Below are positions 7,510 through 10,367 of a DNA stretch of 10,367 bases, in pieces. A model generated the notes under the pieces. That model did not search any database. It was not told where the DNA came from and saw nothing but the letters and a program-made list of their open reading frames with translations. The stretch spans positions 1 through 10,367 of the forward strand of contig JAUWRE010000017.1 in NCBI GenBank assembly GCA_030610725.1. The letters are read 5' to 3'. Position 1 is the stretch's first letter. Each line of letters begins with the position of its first letter. Origin of the DNA: Candidatus Aerophobota bacterium (GTDB lineage: Bacteria; Aerophobota; Aerophobia; Aerophobales; AE-B3A). Both the position numbers and the translations under genes were made by a program.

Positions 7510-8525
7510 CTTTCTTCTCCTTGTTTTATAGCTACCACATTCTTCTTGTAATTGCCATATTTTACAAATGCTCTGCAGGCGACATCCTGCCATTTTGGCT
7601 CCAATCGTATGGACTCGTTATCTGCGTAATATCCAGCGACAAATCCGCCGCCCTTTCCCCCTAATTTCTCAACCATTTCACGAACATCGTTCTCAATAAC
7701 TTTTTCATCCTTAGTTTGTAAAGTGTTCTGAATATCCGCTGGACACCAATAAGTAACTTTCCCTGAGTATTCTGCCAATTTTTTAATGCCATGAATCTTC
7801 GGCTGGTCAAACTGAAGAACATCTATACCACATTCTATCAAATCAGGGATAATCACTGTTATTTTGCCACAGGAATGCATAAATACGTACAAACTCTCCT
7901 GATGAGCTACATTGCACAGCCTTCTAAAGCCTCCTTTGAATATTTCTCTCCAGAGATTGGGGTTTATCATCAGGCCTTTTTGCGTTCCCCAATCTTCGCA
8001 AAACATAATGGCATCTGCCCCTGCCTTTGCATAATTCTTTATGGCCTTTTCTAAAAGATCATTAACCCTCGCATTTAGGATAGCAACTTTGTTTTTATCT
8101 AATACTAAATCCATAAGGTATTGATCTAATTTTCTCATCTTTCTCGTTATATTGAAGGCGAATCCCGGAAGTGAACCAATCTTGAATTTTTTCTTATTAT
8201 TTGAAAATTCCTCTTCTACTTCCTTGTAATTCCTATAATCATCCAAAGCGGGTAATTCAGCTTCCTCTACTTTATCCAGGCTTTCTAAAACACCCTTGCA
8301 AACTTCGCCTTTAGAAATACCCTTGAATCGTCTCCATGTATTCCCCCACTCATCAATTCTCTCTTCTCTACCTCCTTCTATAGTGTACCAACCTGTTGCT
8401 TTAGAATCCTTCAATCTATAAGACCCATGCAGAAAATCATTTGGATAAGGTGAAGGTAGGGACATAGGAATTCTTTGTGAATTCTTAAATGTTAAGCCAT
8501 TGAGTACAATATCACGACTTGACAT
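7506..8525 (-). CDS. uroporphyrinogen decarboxylase-like (URO-D family) protein
   Basis: A 339-residue member of the URO-D / methylcobamide:CoM methyltransferase superfamily. Visible landmarks are DAIMFCEDWGTQKGLMI (171-187), LWREIFK (191-197), the zinc-type motif FMHSCGK (215-221, His217 and Cys219), DVLQFDQP (235-242) and GGFVAGYYADNESI (293-306). In characterised corrinoid methyltransferases such as MtaA a third metal ligand, Cys, follows in the C-terminal Gly-rich segment; here that segment has none. Genuine haem synthesis HemE is unlikely because the HxC motif and the sugar-gene context do not fit. Homologues are common beside isomerases in anaerobes, and their function is largely unknown; methyl transfer from methoxylated compounds is one possibility (inference). 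It is the first gene of the visible minus-strand cluster. The ribosome site is weak (GAGAG). Confidence 0.85.
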   Translation of the reverse strand: MSSRDIVLNGLTFKNSQRIPMSLPSPYPNDFLHGSYRLKDSKATGWYTIEGGREERIDEWGNTWRRFKGISKGEVCKGVLESLDKVEEAELPALDDYRNYKEVEEEFSNNKKKFKIGSLPGFAFNITRKMRKLDQYLMDLVLDKNKVAILNARVNDLLEKAIKNYAKAGADAIMFCEDWGTQKGLMINPNLWREIFKGGFRRLCNVAHQESLYVFMHSCGKITVIIPDLIECGIDVLQFDQPKIHGIKKLAEYSGKVTYWCPADIQNTLQTKDEKVIENDVREMVEKLGGKGGGFVAGYYADNESIRLEPKWQDVACRAFVKYGNYKKNVVAIKQGEER

Positions 8526-8652
8526 ATCTATCTCTCTATTTCCAAAAATATGGCCAAGACCCTTTTAGTTTTTAGGATTATCCCAGTATTTCGAGAAGTT
8601 GGGTTAAATTGAGATACTTTTTCAGAAAAGATAGCCTCGTCATGGAATGTCT

Positions 8653-8685
8653 AAAAGCCATCCCTTGAACCAGGAAAAGGCTTTT
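8653..8685 (-). terminator. possible rho-independent terminator
   Basis: AAAAGCC (8653-8659) and GGCTTTT (8679-8685) can form a 7-bp stem with a 19-base loop that may pair further inside. On the minus strand it lies about 50 bases past the stop of the M20 remnant and ends in four T; on the plus strand it ends in six T but has no gene to terminate. The large loop and weak T tract keep confidence low. The rest of the 208-base gap 8526-8733 shows no gene, and I found no convincing promoter for the URO-D-like gene in it. Confidence 0.35.
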
Positions 8686-8733
8686 TTCCATTAAAGCGGT
8701 GCTGTCCGGTGAAAAAATCTGCCTCAATTCATC

Positions 8734-9066
8734 CTATTTTACTCCACACCATTCTATAATAGCAAATATAAAAATCTTAGTACAGTTTGTTAGCTCAGAA
8801 ATATAAATGAACTCATCCGGGCTATGAGCATTGCCTCCACCCGGACCGAACTGAACCGTAGGAGTCCCACCATAAAGATTTAAAAGCCATTGGTCGGCTC
8901 CAGCATTTACAAAAATCAGCTTTATGTTCTGCCTAGAAATACTCTTAGCTGAATCTTTAATAGTCTTGATTATTGGATGATTGCTATCCAGTTGACATGG
9001 CTCTATACAGAGAGAAGGAAACTCTACTTTAGGTGGATTCTCCTTCAGCCATGGATCTGATCTCGA
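8734..9066 (-). pseudogene. M20-family peptidase/deacylase, C-terminal fragment
   Basis: About 110 residues match the C-terminal end of M20 metallopeptidases (ArgE / DapE / acetylornithine deacetylase type). The fragment starts at about DPWLKENPPKVEF, continues through HPIIKTIKDSAKSI, and ends with GADQWLLNLYGG, PTVQFGPGG and NAHSPDEFIYISEL, whose His is the family's C-terminal metal ligand. The N-terminal catalytic part and most of the dimerisation domain, roughly 270 residues, are missing. The first in-frame ATG (9090) lies inside isomerase-derived sequence, so there is no real start. The fragment is joined out of frame to the isomerase relic. It is a deletion remnant and should have no peptidase activity. 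Confidence 0.8.
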
Positions 9067-9495
9067 TATCCAGGAATCCTTCGTATCCAATCTTCTTTAA
9101 TGACCTGAGAACGCCCTTCCATTTTATCTTCCCTTTCCCTGGTAGCCAGTGATAATCAATACAACCATCATTATCACAAATATGAGTACCAAATAACCTA
9201 TTTCCTAATTTTTCAATTACGATTTTCAGGGATTCTTTCTGGACAAAAAGATGGGCAGTATCAAGATTCATACCTAAGGAATCTGAACCTATTTCCTCTG
9301 CCAACCTAAGAAAGCTATCTGAATTACTCACTATACTATAAGAACAAGCCTCTATAGCTAACTTCATTCCTGAGGTTTCTGCAATCTCAATACAGCGTTT
9401 TATTATATCGATAAAATCTTCCCAGATATTACTCCATAATCTACATGTTTTACTCTGTTCTTACCCAAAGAAGCCCCTTTCAACTTTTCCAAGCA
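9029..9495 (-). pseudogene. sugar phosphate isomerase/epimerase, 5'-truncated, frameshifted and 3'-clipped relic
   Basis: The frame open from 9460 encodes the C-terminal half of a TIM-barrel isomerase: W-E-D-F-I-D then the IIKRCIEIAETSGMKLAIEA strand with a metal Glu, LGMNLDTAHLF with the metal Asp, RLFGTHICDNDG with the metal His and GFLDIEI near the last Glu. Isomerase homology ends at about 9066, where M20-peptidase sequence takes over; the ORF runs on only to a stop at 9029. Upstream, a second frame (9449-9495) reads LEKLKGASLGKNRVK, which fits the preceding helix and strand. Adding one A to the run at 9448-9451 joins the two frames into RVKTCRLW, so a one-base loss is likely. Beyond 9496 no isomerase sequence is recognisable; the vapBC promoter begins there. 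About the first 90-110 residues are gone. Confidence 0.75.
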
Positions 9496-9508
9496 TAAAA
9501 AAATGGAC

Positions 9509-9537
9509 TTGACAGATGACTAGAAACATCATATAAT
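9509..9537 (+). promoter_or_regulatory. consensus sigma70-type promoter of vapBC
   Basis: TTGACA (9509-9514) and TATAAT (9532-9537) are exact consensus hexamers separated by 17 bases. A run of seven A (9497-9503) just upstream could act as an UP element. Transcription is expected to start near 9544, giving a leader of about 23 bases before the vapB ATG. Confidence 0.88.
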
Positions 9538-9554
9538 TCAAAGGTAATTATATG
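9530..9554 (+). promoter_or_regulatory. palindromic operator, probable VapB/VapBC binding site
   Basis: CATATAATT (9530-9538) and AATTATATG (9546-9554) form a perfect 9-bp inverted repeat around a 7-base centre. The left arm covers the -10 box and the centre covers the expected start of transcription. VapB antitoxins of the ribbon-helix-helix type usually bind such sites to repress their own operon, so this is a natural autoregulation site. Binding is inferred from position and symmetry. Confidence 0.72.
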
Positions 9555-9555
9555 C

Positions 9556-9561
9556 AGGAGG
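9556..9561 (+). promoter_or_regulatory. ribosome binding site AGGAGG of vapB
   Basis: A full AGGAGG lies 5 bases before ATG 9567. It rules out the in-frame ATG at 9552, which would put the site inside the coding region and lies in the operator palindrome. Confidence 0.85.
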
Positions 9562-9566
9562 AAAAA

Positions 9567-9770
9567 ATGCGGACCACTTTAAATTTATCAGACGACCTTA
9601 TGAAGGAAGTTATAAGCTTAACTCACTCTAAAACCAAAACCGAAGCAGTTAACCAAGCTTTACAGAAATTTGTTCATCAAAAAAGATTAGAGGCACTTAT
9701 CAATCTACGGGGCAAGATCTCTTTGAAGGAGAATTGGAGAAAATTGAGAGAAATGGAAAAAGATGAATAG
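9567..9770 (+). CDS. vapB: VapB-type antitoxin (VapB_antitoxin / DUF2191-like)
   Basis: A 67-residue antitoxin that should bind and neutralise the VapC RNase encoded next to it and repress the shared promoter. The N-terminus MRTTLNLSDD is the beta-strand of a ribbon-helix-helix DNA-binding fold; helices follow at about 9-18 and 24-41 (KTKTEAVNQALQKFV, a strong family signature). The charged C-terminal part (42-67, with LRGKISLKENW) is the expected toxin-wrapping tail. The start at 9567 is set by the AGGAGG site. Its 3' end overlaps vapC by 8 bases, which couples their translation. The gene is complete and looks functional. Confidence 0.9.
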   Translation: MRTTLNLSDDLMKEVISLTHSKTKTEAVNQALQKFVHQKRLEALINLRGKISLKENWRKLREMEKDE

Positions 9771-10143
9771 AGTGTTGGCAGATACTTCTATTTGGGTGGA
9801 ATATTTCAATCGCCCAAAATCAGAATATGCCGAGAGACTGGCTGAATTCTTAGAGATAGAAGTGGTATATATCACTGGAATAATCTTAGCTGAACTCCTC
9901 CAAGGAGCAAAAACTCACGCCGAGTTCAATCTTTTGAAGAAGAACCTTAAGGTTCTTCCTTTACTAAAGGAAACTGATAAAACATGGGAAAAAGTAGGAA
10001 AGTTATCCTTTGACCTGCAAAGAAAAGGCATCGTTATCCCCCTAAGTGATTGCTTGGTCGCAGTTTTGGCCCAAGAAAACAACTGTCAGGTGTTCACCCT
10101 TGACAATCACTTTACTCACATTCCCCAACTTGAGATGATGTAG
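9763..10143 (+). CDS. vapC: VapC-type PIN-domain ribonuclease toxin
   Basis: A 126-residue PIN-domain protein, normal length for VapC. These are Mg-dependent endoribonucleases that cut tRNA or rRNA and stop growth when the antitoxin is lost. All four acidic residues of the active site are visible: Asp7 in LADTSIW, Glu44 in LAELLQG, Asp96 in PLSDCLVA and Asp114 in FTLDNHF. The ATG lies inside the end of vapB (8-base overlap, ATGAATAG), so expression depends on the vapB promoter. The target RNA cannot be predicted. The module is intact while genes on its left are decayed, and it points against the flanking catabolic genes. No clear terminator follows in the 120-base gap to the next gene. Confidence 0.93.
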   Translation: MNRVLADTSIWVEYFNRPKSEYAERLAEFLEIEVVYITGIILAELLQGAKTHAEFNLLKKNLKVLPLLKETDKTWEKVGKLSFDLQRKGIVIPLSDCLVAVLAQENNCQVFTLDNHFTHIPQLEMM

Positions 10144-10263
10144 AATCTTTTTAGAGTGATGGTATAACCAGAAACTAAAGGAAAATTATCTAGTCTTGAT
10201 AGATCGAGAGTAAAGCATTGGGAGTAAGAATCCTTACCTCTTCATAGGTAGGTAGCAACTTGG

Positions 10264-10367
10264 CTAATAATACCCATAGTCATTTACTGCGTCCACAAAT
10301 GCTAATATATTCTCCCATGGAACATCGGGCTCCAACACATGAGTAGGTGCAATTAACAAACCTCCAC
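10264..10367 (-). CDS. second URO-D-like protein, C-terminal 33 residues
   Basis: The frame entering from the right edge reads GGLLIAPTHVLEPDVPWENI followed by LAFVDAVNDYGYY and a TAG stop at 10264-10266. The pattern APTHxLEPxVPWENILAF is the standard C-terminus of URO-D-family methyltransferase-like proteins. It differs from the end of the complete URO-D-like protein at 7506-8525, so it is a separate paralogue. The start and most of the gene lie outside the window. The remaining gap 10144-10263 shows only a short hairpin (GTAAG-AATC-CTTAC at 10224-10237) without a T tract. Confidence 0.82.
   Translation of the reverse strand, partial: GGLLIAPTHVLEPDVPWENILAFVDAVNDYGYY

Noticed and set aside
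7510..7593. Longer start for isomerase A at 7593
   Set aside because: The extension lies wholly in the URO-D-like gene; AAGGAG and the ATGA overlap support 7509.
8526..8620. Promoter for the minus-strand cluster (GATAAT at about 8577-8582)
   Set aside because: No acceptable -35 box at 16-18 bases; the hexamer alone is not enough in AT-rich sequence.
9552..9566. Upstream ATG for vapB
   Set aside because: AGGAGG would be inside the coding region; the ATG at 9567 is correctly spaced and matches family starts.
10192..10240. Hairpins TCTTGA-TAGA-TCGAGA and GTAAG-AATC-CTTAC as terminators between vapC and the URO-D-like end
   Set aside because: Short stems with no following T tract on either strand.
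1..10367. CRISPR array, tRNA, rRNA, transposase or integrase
   Set aside because: No regular repeat-spacer pattern, no tRNA-like TTCGAATC arm in context, no transposase or integrase motifs in any frame.

Overview
The window looks like part of a bacterial chromosome: AT-rich by eye, with Lys/Glu-rich proteins, AGGAGG-type ribosome binding sites and tightly packed co-directional genes. The gene types (a uroporphyrinogen-decarboxylase-like protein, several sugar phosphate isomerase/epimerase TIM barrels, a Gfo/Idh oxidoreductase, NagAB, M55 and M20 peptidases) suggest an anaerobic heterotroph living on sugars and peptides. The style recalls uncultured lineages such as Atribacterota or Aerophobota, or Thermotogota-like bacteria. 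That placement is a guess from gene content, not something the sequence proves.

Layout, left to right. Positions 1-223 hold the 3' end of a plus-strand M55 D-aminopeptidase gene. Facing it is a long minus-strand cluster, transcribed from about 8525 down to about 294: URO-D-like protein, isomerase A, alpha/beta hydrolase, isomerase B, a broken DUF6807 (PmoA-like) gene, Gfo/Idh oxidoreductase, isomerase C, nagB and a broken nagA. Spacing is short (overlaps of 4 and 22 bases, gaps of 30 to 117 bases), so this may be one operon, though I could not find a convincing promoter for it. Positions 8734-9495 are a scar where the C-terminal half of a fourth isomerase is joined to the C-terminal end of an M20 peptidase. 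Positions 9509-10143 are a complete plus-strand vapBC toxin-antitoxin module with a consensus promoter and a palindromic operator. At the right edge (10264-10367) the C-terminus of a second URO-D-like protein enters on the minus strand.

Working model (inference): the hydrolase removes an ester, the Gfo/Idh enzyme oxidises a sugar or glycoside, and the TIM-barrel enzymes isomerise, epimerise or eliminate the keto-sugar, as in known 3-keto-glycoside pathways. NagB would feed an amino sugar into glycolysis. The substrate is unknown.

The most striking feature is decay by deletion. nagA, the DUF6807 gene and the isomerase/M20 pair have each lost internal or junction sequence while recognisable family motifs remain on both sides, and a one-base frameshift is visible in the isomerase relic. 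The neighbouring genes look intact. Either the region is being eroded in nature or the assembly has collapsed; read mapping would decide.
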